Below, in pieces: positions 1-8,584 of a stretch of DNA of 59,598 bases. This stretch comes from Cytophagales bacterium. GTDB taxonomy: Bacteria; Pseudomonadota; Gammaproteobacteria; Burkholderiales; Burkholderiaceae_C. Position numbers and translations under genes: made by a program. The stretch's first letter is position 1. Every line of letters begins with the position of its first letter. The notes beneath the pieces are model-generated. The model was not told where the DNA came from and made no database searches. It worked only from the letters and a program-made list of their open reading frames with translations. The stretch spans positions 1 to 59,598 of the forward strand of contig JASGCK010000013.1 of assembly GCA_030054145.1 (NCBI GenBank), read 5' to 3'.

Positions 1-55
1 GATAACTCTGTGTTTCACCTATTCTTTGGTGTCCACACTTTGGGGACAGGTTCAC

Positions 56-120
56 GTTTCACATGAGGGATGCCCAAAAGGCGCAGCCTTTTGGGCATCC
101 CCTCAACCAAAGGGTTAGAC
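56..120 (-). other. attC-like recombination site of an integron cassette
   Basis: Just past the cassette ORF stop, the minus strand carries GTCTAAC (120-114), a perfect R'' core (RYYYAAC). A long hairpin follows: arms 65-82 and 86-104, loop 83-85, one extra C in the right arm. The distal box at 62-56 reads GTGAAAC, which differs from GTTRRRY only at its third base. Total span 65 bp, in the usual attC size range. The unpaired base is reminiscent of the extrahelical bases of attC. The mismatch in the distal core makes it a degenerate site, and a simple terminator hairpin is the main alternative. Confidence 0.5.
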
Positions 121-132
121 CTCGTGGTTTCT

Positions 133-474
133 TTATTTGGGCGTGAATTTTAATACTACTTGATGCGGACTTCCCCCGCATGTTTGTCCAGTTGCCGCAT
201 GGTTGTACTGATCAGTGAATAATCTCCAGCGGTTGGTTGCCGAGCAAGGCGCCGACGCGGAGGCTTTGCTGTCCCCGTCGAATAAATATATCGATTTATT
301 ATCAACCGTGCTGTAGGACATATTCGTTCCGTAGAATGTCCCAAGGGTTAGGTTGTTTGCCTCGTTGGGGCAGTTTGCGTTCGAAGTTGATTCTGTGGGT
401 GTTGATTGGGATGTCATGACAATGGTCCTGATTGAAATAATGGATGGGTTTTCTGCGGAATCTTGTTGCAGCAA
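133..474 (-). CDS. unknown protein in an integron cassette
   Basis: A 113-residue ORF lying between an attI-type core and an attC-like hairpin and reading away from the integrase, as cassette genes do. I chose the TTG at 474 because AAGGAG lies nine bases upstream; an internal ATG at 417, with AGGA upstream, would give 94 residues. The protein has three cysteines in its second half, is rich in Asn, Thr and Ser, has no clear signal peptide, and ends in a beta-strand-like tail (VVLKFTPK). I recognise no family. Stop to attC distance is short, as is normal for a cassette. Confidence 0.5.
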   Translation of the reverse strand: MLQQDSAENPSIISIRTIVMTSQSTPTESTSNANCPNEANNLTLGTFYGTNMSYSTVDNKSIYLFDGDSKASASAPCSATNRWRLFTDQYNHAATGQTCGGSPHQVVLKFTPK

Positions 475-578
475 GACTGATTACTCCTTTCATCGGGTCT
501 AGATTTTCAATATGTCTTGCGCCGAGGGCTGCAAGGATTGTTGAATTCGGTCGTGCATTGGTCCGCGATGCATGGGGC

Positions 579-585
579 ACCTAAC
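579..585 (-). other. attI/cassette junction core
   Basis: The minus strand reads GTTAGGT, a full match to the integron crossover core GTTRRRY, 127 bp upstream of the integrase ATG and at the 5' side of the cassette. Together with the attC-like site at 56-120 it delimits a cassette of roughly 525 bp. Which side belongs to attI is inferred only from the position next to the integrase gene. Confidence 0.5.
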
Positions 586-638
586 GTAAAGTAGGTGACA
601 AAAACTTCGCATACTTAAAAAAATACTGTCGCATAATT

Positions 639-662
639 CTTGATCCTTTAACAATAATCAAG
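639..662. repeat. inverted repeat upstream of the integrase gene
   Basis: CTTGAT (639-644) and ATCAAG (657-662) form a perfect 6-bp inverted repeat with 12 bases between, 50 bp upstream of the integrase ATG. It could be an operator or an integrase accessory site. A half LexA-like TACTGT stands at 624-629 without a partner half. Confidence 0.3.
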
Positions 663-711
663 CAAACTCAATTGGTTAAAAAAAGCAACAAGTCAAAAAA
701 TAAAACTAAAA

Positions 712-1698
712 ATGACAAACGAAATAATGAATATTTTAGACAAAGTTCGTGAAAAATTTCAGTTAAAGGATTACAGCTTATCGACTGAGGATGCCTACGT
801 CGCTTGGATTAAGCAGTTCATACTGTATCACGGAAAACGACATCCTAATGAGATGGGTGCCGCCGAGGTGGAGGCGTTTTTGACTGATTTGGCTACCTCG
901 CGCAATGCGGCTTCTTCTACGCAAAATCAGGCTTTGTCGGCGCTTTTGTTTTTGTACCGCGAGGTGCTGCAAATTGAATTGCCTTGGGTGGGCGAATTTA
1001 GCCGTAGCAAGGTGCCGCGCCATTTGCCTGTGGTGTTGACGCGGGCGGAGGTGCGGGCATTGTTAGCTCATGCGGCGCTGGATGCGCCTGCGCCTTACGG
1101 GCTGATTTTGCAGTTGCTCTATGGCACGGGGATGCGGCTGATGGAGGCGGTGCGGCTTCGGGTGATGGATGTGGCGCTCTCGCGCCGCGAGATCGTGGTG
1201 CGTGATGGCAAGGGCGACCAAGATCGCATAACGATGTTGCCTGATCTGCTGGTCTCAGCCCTAGAGGCGCAGCTTGCCCAGCGCCGCCGCTGGTTTGACG
1301 AGGATGTTGCGGCCGATAAGGTGGATGTTTGGCTGCCACACGCGCTGGCGACCAAGTACCCTGTTGCGCCCAAGGAGTGGGGTTGGCAGTATGTGTTTGC
1401 GGCGGCGAAGTTCTCTACCGACTCTGTTAGCGGTGCAGTGCGCAGGCATCATGTGGAGGAAAAGCAGGTGCAGCGCTATTGCAAGCGGGCGGCCCTGGGG
1501 GCTGGCATTGCCAAGCCTGCCACGCCGCATACGCTGCGGCATTCGTTTGCCACGCATTTATTGCAAGGCGGCTATGACATTCGCACGGTGCAGGAGTTGC
1601 TGGGGCATTCGGATGTGGCGAGCACGATGATTTATACCCATGTGCTGAATAAGGGTAAGGGCGGCAAGGGTGTGGTTAGCCCGCTGGATGCGGATTAA
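712..1698 (+). CDS. intI: integron integrase (IntI family tyrosine recombinase)
   Basis: Site-specific tyrosine recombinase that inserts and excises gene cassettes at attI and attC. It has 328 residues. Catalytic residues are visible: Arg142 (GTGMRLMEA), Lys167, His273 and Arg276 (HTLRHSFATH), His299 (LLGHS) and Tyr308 (MIYTH). The integron-specific insertion between patches II and III is present around 209-229 (PHALATKYP... WGWQYVF) and separates it from XerC/D. It reads opposite to the cassette ORF, as in integrons. The ATG at 712 has no clear ribosome site; an ATG at 727 is possible. The gene looks intact. rarA follows 23 bp downstream. Confidence 0.9.
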   Translation: MTNEIMNILDKVREKFQLKDYSLSTEDAYVAWIKQFILYHGKRHPNEMGAAEVEAFLTDLATSRNAASSTQNQALSALLFLYREVLQIELPWVGEFSRSKVPRHLPVVLTRAEVRALLAHAALDAPAPYGLILQLLYGTGMRLMEAVRLRVMDVALSRREIVVRDGKGDQDRITMLPDLLVSALEAQLAQRRRWFDEDVAADKVDVWLPHALATKYPVAPKEWGWQYVFAAAKFSTDSVSGAVRRHHVEEKQVQRYCKRAALGAGIAKPATPHTLRHSFATHLLQGGYDIRTVQELLGHSDVASTMIYTHVLNKGKGGKGVVSPLDAD

Positions 1699-1721
1699 TT
1701 TGAAGTGGGACAATCAAAATC

Positions 1722-3014
1722 ATGAACGGTACAACGACCCCTTTAACGCACGCCCCTCTGGCCGAGCGCCTACGCCCCCAAACCTTGGATGAGGTCATCG
1801 GGCAGGAGCAGGTACTGGGCGCGGGAACCGCGCTGCGTATGGCTTTCGAGGCAGGTGTGCCGCACAGCGCCATTCTGTGGGGCCCGCCAGGGGTTGGCAA
1901 AACGACGATTGCACGGTTGATGGCTCATGCGTTTGATGCGCAGTTCATCACGATTAGCGCCGTGTTGGGCGGTGTGAAGGAAATCCGCGAAGCGGTGGAG
2001 TTGGCGCAAGCCGCCGCGCGGCTGGGTCAGCGCTCGATTGTTTTTGTGGACGAGGTACACCGTTTTAATAAGTCTCAGCAAGATGCTTTTTTGCCCCATG
2101 TTGAGTCGGGGCTGTTCACGTTTATTGGCGCGACGACTGAAAACCCTTCGTTCGAGGTGAACTCTGCGCTCTTGTCTCGCGCCGTGGTGTATGTGCTGCA
2201 ACCCATATCGGACGTGGGTTTGCGAGCAATTTTGGCTAAGGCGCTAGCAGAATCAGGCGCACTAAACATCGAAGACGTTGCCGCGCAAACCCTCGTTGCT
2301 TATGCCGATGGTGATGCGCGGCGGCTGATTAATACGGTTGAGACGCTGGCGGTGGTGGCGGCTAAAGAAAAGCTCACATCTCTTACCAACGACTGGTTGC
2401 AAAAAGTGCTGGGCGAGCGCCTGCGCCGCTACGACAAAAGCGGTGAGCAGTTCTACGACACGATCTCTGCGCTACACAAGTCGGTGCGTGGCTCTGACCC
2501 CGATGCGTCGCTGTATTGGCTGGTGCGAATGCTGGATGGCGGGGTTGATCCGCGCTACATCGTGCGGCGCTTAATTCGTATGGCTTCCGAGGACATTGGG
2601 CTTGCCGACCCACGTGCGCTTAGGCTTGCGCTGGATGCGGCTGAAACTTACGAGCGGCTGGGCTCGCCCGAAGGGGAGCTGACGCTGGCGCAGTGCGTGG
2701 TGTATTTGGCGGTTGCGCCTAAGTCGAATGCGGTTTACAAAGCCTTTAACGCCGCAAAAAAACTGATTCAACAAGATGGCACAAGGCCCATTCCGCTACA
2801 TTTGCGTAACGCGCCAACCCAATTGATGAAGGACTTGGATTACGGCAAAAATTATCGGTACGCGCACGATGAGCCTGAAGGCGTTGCCGCAGGCGAGAAC
2901 TATTGGCCCAAGGGATTACCCGCTCAGCAGTTCTACCAACCTGTAGATCGCGGGTTGGAAATTAAAATTGCAGCTAAGCTCGCTGAGCTGAATGCGCTTA
3001 ATCATAAAAAATAA
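1722..3014 (+). CDS. rarA: replication-associated recombination protein A (RarA/MgsA)
   Basis: AAA+ ATPase of the clamp-loader family that acts at stalled replication forks. The 430 residues match the usual length. Walker A is GPPGVGKTT near residue 50, Walker B is FVDEVHRFNK near residue 105, and the sensor region GATTENPSF near 140 is typical of RarA. The C-terminal half carries the tetramerisation part with VRGSDPDASLYW and a pantothenate-like YRYAHDEPEG near the end. Start ATG 1722. livH begins only 8 bp after the stop, so transcription may read through into the transporter. Confidence 0.95.
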   Translation: MNGTTTPLTHAPLAERLRPQTLDEVIGQEQVLGAGTALRMAFEAGVPHSAILWGPPGVGKTTIARLMAHAFDAQFITISAVLGGVKEIREAVELAQAAARLGQRSIVFVDEVHRFNKSQQDAFLPHVESGLFTFIGATTENPSFEVNSALLSRAVVYVLQPISDVGLRAILAKALAESGALNIEDVAAQTLVAYADGDARRLINTVETLAVVAAKEKLTSLTNDWLQKVLGERLRRYDKSGEQFYDTISALHKSVRGSDPDASLYWLVRMLDGGVDPRYIVRRLIRMASEDIGLADPRALRLALDAAETYERLGSPEGELTLAQCVVYLAVAPKSNAVYKAFNAAKKLIQQDGTRPIPLHLRNAPTQLMKDLDYGKNYRYAHDEPEGVAAGENYWPKGLPAQQFYQPVDRGLEIKIAAKLAELNALNHKK

Positions 3015-3022
3015 GGTTATCT

Positions 3023-3952
3023 ATGGAGACTTTTGTCCAACAAATCATCAACGGATTAGTGCTTGGCAGTATGTATGCACTGGTCGCGCTGGGCTATACG
3101 ATGGTTTACGGCATCATCAATTTAATCAACTTCGCGCATGGCGAGGTGTTGATGGTGGGGGCGTTAACCAGCTATTCGTGCATTAACTTGATGCGCGAGG
3201 CAATGCCCCATAGCCCAGGCTGGTTAATTTTGCTGATAGCTTTGTTAATTGCTTGTGTCGTCTGTGCGGCGCTTAATTTTTGCATTGAAAAAATTGCCTA
3301 CAGACCGCTCAGGGGTGCGCCCAAGCTTGCGCCACTCATTACAGCGATTGGCATGAGCTTATTGCTACAAACCATTGCCATGATTATTTGGAAGCCCAAT
3401 CCAAAGGCTTATCCCACGATGCTTCCCAATGATCCGATTTATTTAGCGGGCGCTGTGATCACGCCAACGCAAATTCTCATCATGGCGCTTACGGCGTTTT
3501 GTTTGGCGCTGCTGTCTTGGCTAGTGAATCGCACGCGGCTTGGGCGTGCCATGCGTGCCACCGCCGAAAACCCGCGTGTTGCAGCACTCATGGGGGTGCA
3601 GCCTGATCGCGTGATTTCCGCAACCTTCATCATCGGTGCTATTTTGGCGGCGATTGCTGGGGTGATGTGGGCGGCCAATTACGGCTCGGCGCAGCACGCG
3701 ATGGGCTTTATGCCGGGCTTGAAAGCCTTTACCGCTGCGGTGTTTGGCGGCATTGGCAATTTGGGCGGCGCGGTGCTGGGCGGGATGTTGCTGGGGCTTA
3801 TCGAGTCGATTGGCTCGGGCTACATTGGGCAATTGACGGGCGGTGTTTTGGGTAGTCAATACGCTGACATCTTTGCGTTCATTGTGCTGATTGTTATTTT
3901 GACGCTCAAGCCCTCAGGACTGCTGGGTGAGCGCGTAGCAGACCGTGCTTAA
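3023..3952 (+). CDS. livH: branched-chain amino-acid ABC transporter permease LivH
   Basis: Inner-membrane permease of the high-affinity leucine/isoleucine/valine (or related amide/urea) ABC importer. 309 residues, about eight hydrophobic segments, starting with the family's N-terminal signature NGLVLGSMYALVALGYTMVYG. The EAA-like loop lies around RATAENPRVAALMGV (residues 185-200). First of four genes livH-M-G-F with gaps of 21 bp or overlaps, so one operon. No periplasmic binding protein is next to it, so the substrate cannot be fixed from this window. Confidence 0.93.
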   Translation: METFVQQIINGLVLGSMYALVALGYTMVYGIINLINFAHGEVLMVGALTSYSCINLMREAMPHSPGWLILLIALLIACVVCAALNFCIEKIAYRPLRGAPKLAPLITAIGMSLLLQTIAMIIWKPNPKAYPTMLPNDPIYLAGAVITPTQILIMALTAFCLALLSWLVNRTRLGRAMRATAENPRVAALMGVQPDRVISATFIIGAILAAIAGVMWAANYGSAQHAMGFMPGLKAFTAAVFGGIGNLGGAVLGGMLLGLIESIGSGYIGQLTGGVLGSQYADIFAFIVLIVILTLKPSGLLGERVADRA

Positions 3953-3973
3953 AGATAGAACGAAGTCACAACT

Positions 3974-5059
3974 ATGAAAAAAATCTCTTTTATTCTTTTA
4001 CTCGCGCTCTTGCCGCTGGGCTTGCAGCAAATCGGCAATTTTTGGGTGCGCACGGCCGATATCGCCTTGCTGTACGTGCTGCTAGCGATTGGACTCAACA
4101 TTGTGGTGGGTTACGCGGGATTGCTTGATTTGGGCTATGTCGCATTTTTTGCCGTGGGTGCGTATTTGTATGCGCTTGTGGCGTCGCCGCACTTGACCGA
4201 AACATTTGCTTGGATTGCTGCCGTGTTTCCAGCTGGCTTGCATCTTTCGCTGTGGTTGACCATTCCATTAGCCATTATTGCCGCAGGCTTTTTTGGGGTG
4301 CTGCTGGGTGCGCCAACGCTCAAATTACGCGGCGATTACCTCGCGATTGTGACGCTGGGTTTTGGCGAGATTATTCGCGTCTTTTTAAACAATCTCGATC
4401 AACCTGCCAACATCACCAATGGGCCCAAAGGGCTTGGACAGATTGACCCCGCGCATTTCTTAGGGCGTGATTTAGGCAAGCCGCTTGATCTTGGGTTTAT
4501 GGAGCTTTCGTCGGTCACGCTTTATTACTATCTGTTTTTAGCCTTTGTCTTGATAGCCGTCGTGATCAGCTATCGGTTAGCAGATTCACGCATTGGCCGA
4601 GCATGGATGGCGATTCGAGAGGACGAAATTGCGGCCAAAGCAATGGGCATCAATACCCGTAACTTGAAGTTATTGGCGTTTGGCATGGGCGCCACATTTG
4701 GCGGCGTATCGGGTGTTTTGTTTGCTTCATTCCAGCGTTTTATTTCGCCCGAATCGTTCTCGCTGATGGAGTCGGTCATGATTGTGGCCATGATCGTGCT
4801 GGGTGGCTTAGGGCATTTGCCAGGCGTGGTGCTTGGCGCGGTTGCTCTGGCCGTTTTGCCTGAAGGCTTGCGCTGGTTCTCTAGCATTGTGGATTTGCAG
4901 CAACTCACTGGCGGCAGATTAGATGCGTCCATTTTGCGCCAGTTACTCATTGCGCTTGCCATGATTGGTGTGATGCTGGCGCGTCCCAAAGGACTGTGGC
5001 CAAGTCCTGAGCACGGAAAATCACTTCAGAAAAAACCCGCATCGGGAGTTGCGCCATGA
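3974..5059 (+). CDS. livM: branched-chain amino-acid ABC transporter permease LivM
   Basis: Second membrane permease, pairing with LivH to form the translocation channel. 361 residues, about ten hydrophobic segments; the family signature GLNIVVGYAGLLDLGYVAFFAVGAY occurs near residues 40-65 and the EAA-like loop AIREDEIAAKAMGIN near 215. The last four bases overlap the livG start (ATGA), which indicates translational coupling. Confidence 0.93.
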   Translation: MKKISFILLLALLPLGLQQIGNFWVRTADIALLYVLLAIGLNIVVGYAGLLDLGYVAFFAVGAYLYALVASPHLTETFAWIAAVFPAGLHLSLWLTIPLAIIAAGFFGVLLGAPTLKLRGDYLAIVTLGFGEIIRVFLNNLDQPANITNGPKGLGQIDPAHFLGRDLGKPLDLGFMELSSVTLYYYLFLAFVLIAVVISYRLADSRIGRAWMAIREDEIAAKAMGINTRNLKLLAFGMGATFGGVSGVLFASFQRFISPESFSLMESVMIVAMIVLGGLGHLPGVVLGAVALAVLPEGLRWFSSIVDLQQLTGGRLDASILRQLLIALAMIGVMLARPKGLWPSPEHGKSLQKKPASGVAP

Positions 5060-5838
5060 ACGAGGTGATTTTAAAAGTTGATAAAGCTTGCAAACGATTT
5101 GGCGGCTTGCAGGCTTTGAATGATGTGGGCTTAGAGATAAATGCAGGTCAGGTGTATGGCCTGATAGGACCAAACGGCGCAGGCAAAACAACCTTTTTTA
5201 ACGTGATTACGGGTTTGTATGAACCCGACAGCGGTAGTTTTACGTTGTCTGGCAAGCCTTATAAGCCATCGGCTGTTCACCGCGTGGCGCAGGCTGGGAT
5301 TGCGCGAACCTTTCAAAACATTCGCTTATTTGCGGAAATGACCGCGCTAGAAAACGTGATGGTCGGTCAGCATTGCCGCACGCAATCGAGTATTTGGGGA
5401 GCCATGCTGCGCACGCGTGGCTTTAAGCACGAAGAGCATCAAATGACAGCTCGTGCGCATGAATTGCTGGAGTACGTTGGCATTGGTGAGTTAGCCGATG
5501 CCCGCGCCAGAACGCTTAGCTATGGCGATCAACGTCGCCTAGAAATTGCCAGAGCATTGGCGACCAACCCGAAGTTGCTAGCGCTAGACGAGCCAGCCGC
5601 AGGCATGAACGCAACCGAAAAAATGACGCTGCGTGAGTTGATTGATCGGATTCGCAAAGATGGCAAATCGGTCTTATTGATTGAGCACGACGTGAAGTTG
5701 GTCATGGGATTGTGCGACCGCGTCACGGTACTGGATTACGGCAAAGTGATCGCAGAGGGCACGCCAGCCATGGTGCAAGCCGATCCTAAAGTAATTGAGG
5801 CCTACCTCGGCGCGGGTCACGATGGAGAGCAAAAATAA
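5056..5838 (+). CDS. livG: branched-chain amino-acid ABC transporter ATPase LivG
   Basis: Cytoplasmic ATPase energising the LivHM permease. 260 residues. Walker A GPNGAGKTTF (about 37-46), signature LSYGDQRRLEIARAL (about 155-169), Walker B LLALDEPAAGMN, His in LLIEHDVKLV. The LSYGDQ form of the signature and the AGMN sequence after Walker B are typical of LivG. Starts inside the end of livM and its stop overlaps the livF start. Confidence 0.94.
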   Translation: MNEVILKVDKACKRFGGLQALNDVGLEINAGQVYGLIGPNGAGKTTFFNVITGLYEPDSGSFTLSGKPYKPSAVHRVAQAGIARTFQNIRLFAEMTALENVMVGQHCRTQSSIWGAMLRTRGFKHEEHQMTARAHELLEYVGIGELADARARTLSYGDQRRLEIARALATNPKLLALDEPAAGMNATEKMTLRELIDRIRKDGKSVLLIEHDVKLVMGLCDRVTVLDYGKVIAEGTPAMVQADPKVIEAYLGAGHDGEQK

Positions 5839-6551
5839 TGTTATCGGTTAACAATTTAAAAGTTGCCTACGGCGGCATTCAGGCGGTGAAAGGCATTGAT
5901 TTAGCCGTTCATGCAGGCGAACTCGTCACCTTGATTGGCTCAAACGGCGCGGGCAAAACCACAACGATGAAGGCGCTCACGGGCACTCTCGCTGCGCAAT
6001 CAGGCGAAATTGAATTTTTGGGGCAATCCATCAAAGGGCGCGGAGCTTGGGATTTAGTCGCCCAAGGCTTGGCAATGGTGCCAGAGGGGCGCGGTGTATT
6101 TACGCGCATGACCATCATCGAGAACTTGCAAATGGGCGCGTATGTGTTGACGGGCGCGTCGGCAAAGGCACAAATCGCGGACGATATTGAAAAAGCATTC
6201 GTCACATTTCCAAGACTCAAAGAGCGCAAAGATCAACTGGCGGGCACGATGTCGGGCGGCGAGCAGCAAATGCTGGCGATGGCAAGGGCGCTGATGTCGC
6301 GTCCCAAAATGTTGTTACTCGATGAGCCCTCTATGGGCTTGTCGCCCATCATGGTGGAAAAGATTTTTGACGTGGTGCGCGACGTGCGTGCGCAAGGCGT
6401 GACGGTCTTGCTGGTAGAGCAAAACGCCAAGCTGGCGCTGCAAATTGCCGATCGCGCTTATGTGATGGAGTCAGGCTTGATTACCATGAGCGGCGCAGCG
6501 AAAGACTTGCTGGATGACCCGCGTGTGCGTGCGGCTTACCTAGGCGAGTAG
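5838..6551 (+). CDS. livF: branched-chain amino-acid ABC transporter ATPase LivF
   Basis: Second ATPase of the Liv importer. 237 residues. Walker A GSNGAGKTTT, signature MSGGEQQMLAMARAL, Walker B MLLLDEPSMGLSP, and the LivF sequence VPEGRGVFTRMTIIENL. The ATG shares its first base with the last base of livG. Last gene of the operon; only 47 bp to the next gene, in which I see no convincing terminator. Confidence 0.94.
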   Translation: MLSVNNLKVAYGGIQAVKGIDLAVHAGELVTLIGSNGAGKTTTMKALTGTLAAQSGEIEFLGQSIKGRGAWDLVAQGLAMVPEGRGVFTRMTIIENLQMGAYVLTGASAKAQIADDIEKAFVTFPRLKERKDQLAGTMSGGEQQMLAMARALMSRPKMLLLDEPSMGLSPIMVEKIFDVVRDVRAQGVTVLLVEQNAKLALQIADRAYVMESGLITMSGAAKDLLDDPRVRAAYLGE

Positions 6552-6598
6552 CGACCAACTAAAATCACTTTCCTGTTGTGGTTTATGTAGGAAAGAAT

Positions 6599-7636
6599 AT
6601 GGAAAATATTAAATATCTGCTCTGGAATAATAAAGGGGGAGTTGGTAAGACATTTCTCACTTATATGCTTTCAGTTGAATATGCCATCAAGAATCCAACA
6701 GAAGATGTCATTGTTATAGATGCTTGTCCACAATCAAATGTTTCTGAAATGTTACTGGGCGGCAATGGGATTGGTGAGAAAAACTTAGAGAAATTCCGTA
6801 GCAATAACATGACTATTGCTGGATATATTAAAGATCGCTACGAGCGATCACGCTCATCAAAAATAGGAACTGAAACCAACTACTTCTCAGCTGTACGCAC
6901 TTTCAATGCGAATATGCCAAGCAATTTATATTTATTACCTGGCGATGTTGACTTAGATATATGCTCAACCATCATTAACTATTTAGGTACGGCACCTGAG
7001 AGAGGGGCTTGGAAAAAAAGTCGATGGTTGCTTTGTGATTTGATCGATTCGTTTGAACACAGAAAAGATGCAAATGGTAGAAAGCAAGTGTTTTTTATTG
7101 ACTGCAATCCAAGCTTCGCAAACTACACAGAAATGGCCGTCTTATCGGCTACGAGGATATTAGTTCCCTGTACAGCTGACGCAGCGTCAATACGGGGTAT
7201 CAGAAATTTATTCAAACTTATCTATGGCATTTCGTTAGGCGATAACGAACTCAATGATGATGTGTTCTTAATGTTTAGTACCAACGCACGGGATGCGGGT
7301 TTATCGTTGCCACTGGTTCATCGATTTGTCCAAAACAAATCACGCTCTAATTTGGCCGATGCTGCGCAAGCATTCAAATCCCATGTTCATGAAATTGAAG
7401 AGTTAGCAAAAGCAATGAAACACCAGCATCCTGAGGTGTTCACATCAGGACAAGGTGGCGAAGTTTTGAATGTTAAAGATGGAAACACATTGGCAACAAT
7501 CATCAATCACATAGGTCAACCATTGAGTAAGCTGCAGCAGAAAAAATATCGAATCTACGATCAAGATACGCAAGCCAATAACTCCCAAATTGAGCCTTTA
7601 GTCAAAGATATCAACGGTGTTTTGCTAACGTTATAA
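6599..7636 (+). CDS. orphan ParA/MinD-like ATPase
   Basis: A 345-residue P-loop ATPase of the ParA/CobQ group. The deviant Walker A is [12 protein letters not shown] (residues 9-20), Walker A' is VIDACPQSN near residue 42, and the Walker B region is FFIDCNPSF near 166. I chose ATG 6599 because AGGAAAG lies just upstream; a GTG at 6578 would add seven residues. There is no parB partner and no replication gene nearby. Codon use and base content are clearly more AT-rich than in livF and miaA on either side, which suggests horizontal acquisition. Its 3' end overlaps miaA by 26 bp, tail to tail. The cargo it acts on is unknown; chromosome segregation is unlikely without ParB. Confidence 0.85.
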   Translation: MENIKYLLWNNKGGVGKTFLTYMLSVEYAIKNPTEDVIVIDACPQSNVSEMLLGGNGIGEKNLEKFRSNNMTIAGYIKDRYERSRSSKIGTETNYFSAVRTFNANMPSNLYLLPGDVDLDICSTIINYLGTAPERGAWKKSRWLLCDLIDSFEHRKDANGRKQVFFIDCNPSFANYTEMAVLSATRILVPCTADAASIRGIRNLFKLIYGISLGDNELNDDVFLMFSTNARDAGLSLPLVHRFVQNKSRSNLADAAQAFKSHVHEIEELAKAMKHQHPEVFTSGQGGEVLNVKDGNTLATIINHIGQPLSKLQQKKYRIYDQDTQANNSQIEPLVKDINGVLLTL

Positions 7637-8579
7637 GTGTCTCTAGCGTAGCCGTTTCTAAAGGCATAGAGATTTTCCCCGCCCAGCCGCGAAGCCACGT
7701 CAGCTGGCGCTTTGCCAATTGGCGTGTTGCAGCGATGCCGCGCTCGCGCATCTCAGACTCGCTGCAAGCGCCATCTAAAAACGCCCACACTTGGCGGTAG
7801 CCCACGCAGCGCATGGCGGGTAAATCGGCGTTTAAATCACCCCGCTTGTGAAGTGCTCTTACTTCGTCCACCAAGCCGCTAGCCAGCATGGCATCAAACC
7901 GCGCAGCAATGCGTTCGTGTAAGCCTTGCCGCGATTGGGGTTCAAGCGCAATGAGCTGGAAGGTCAAGTCGGACGTGGCTTGCGGGCTTGCCTCTGTTTT
8001 GAAATAGCCAGAGAGTGGCTTGCCCGTTGCGCGGTAAACCTCTAGCGCACGGCTAATGCGTTGGCTGTCGTTGGGGGAGAGCCGTGCGGCTGTGAGCGGA
8101 TCGATTAAAGCTAAATTGGCGTGCAGCGCTTGCCAGCCAAGGCTTTGTGCTTCTTGTTCAATCTCGGCGCGGATGGCTAGGTCGGCGGTTGGCAGCTCGT
8201 CGATGCCATCCATCAGCGCTTTGAAGTACAGCATCGTGCCGCCAACGAGTACCGGCTCGGCTGCGCGTGCGCGAATCTCGCCAATCAACCGCGCCGCGTC
8301 CCTTGCGAATGCGCCTGCGTTGTAACTTTGACTTGGCTCGCGAATATCCAGCAAATGATGCGGACAAATGGCTTGCTCTTGTGCGCTAGGTTTGGCTGTG
8401 CCAATGTCCATGCCACGGTAGATGGTGGCGGAGTCCACGCAAATGAGCTCAACCGCTAAGCCCCGTGCAGCTTGGTGCGCGGCGTAATCGAGTGCAAGGC
8501 GGCTTTTGCCACTAGCGGTAGGGCCCGCAATGCACCGAATAGGCTTGGCCGCTGCTAATGATGGGCGAGATGGCTGCAC
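7611..8579 (-). CDS. miaA: tRNA dimethylallyltransferase
   Basis: Transfers a dimethylallyl group from DMAPP to N6 of A37 in tRNAs that read codons starting with U. About 322 residues with the start used here. P-loop [11 protein letters not shown], then [16 protein letters not shown] (the substrate-binding DS and the IGTAKP motif) and [11 protein letters not shown]-terminal [14 protein letters not shown] is conserved. The reading frame is open further upstream into mutL, but family proteins start shortly before the P-loop, so I chose the GTG at 8579, just past the mutL stop (8585). mutL-miaA is a common operon order. Confidence 0.92.
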   Translation of the reverse strand: MQPSRPSLAAAKPIRCIAGPTASGKSRLALDYAAHQAARGLAVELICVDSATIYRGMDIGTAKPSAQEQAICPHHLLDIREPSQSYNAGAFARDAARLIGEIRARAAEPVLVGGTMLYFKALMDGIDELPTADLAIRAEIEQEAQSLGWQALHANLALIDPLTAARLSPNDSQRISRALEVYRATGKPLSGYFKTEASPQATSDLTFQLIALEPQSRQGLHERIAARFDAMLASGLVDEVRALHKRGDLNADLPAMRCVGYRQVWAFLDGACSESEMRERGIAATRQLAKRQLTWLRGWAGKISMPLETATLETLITLAKHR

Positions 8580-8584
8580 AACGA

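Noticed and set aside
302-580. 92-codon minus-strand frame at the start of the integron cassette
   Set aside because: GTG start right at the attI core without ribosome site, Arg/His/Asn-rich; the frame at 133-474 has AAGGAG and a stop just before the attC-like site. It may still be real if translated from a cassette promoter.
624-645. LexA box upstream of intI
   Set aside because: Only one half (TACTGT) is seen; the other half does not match.
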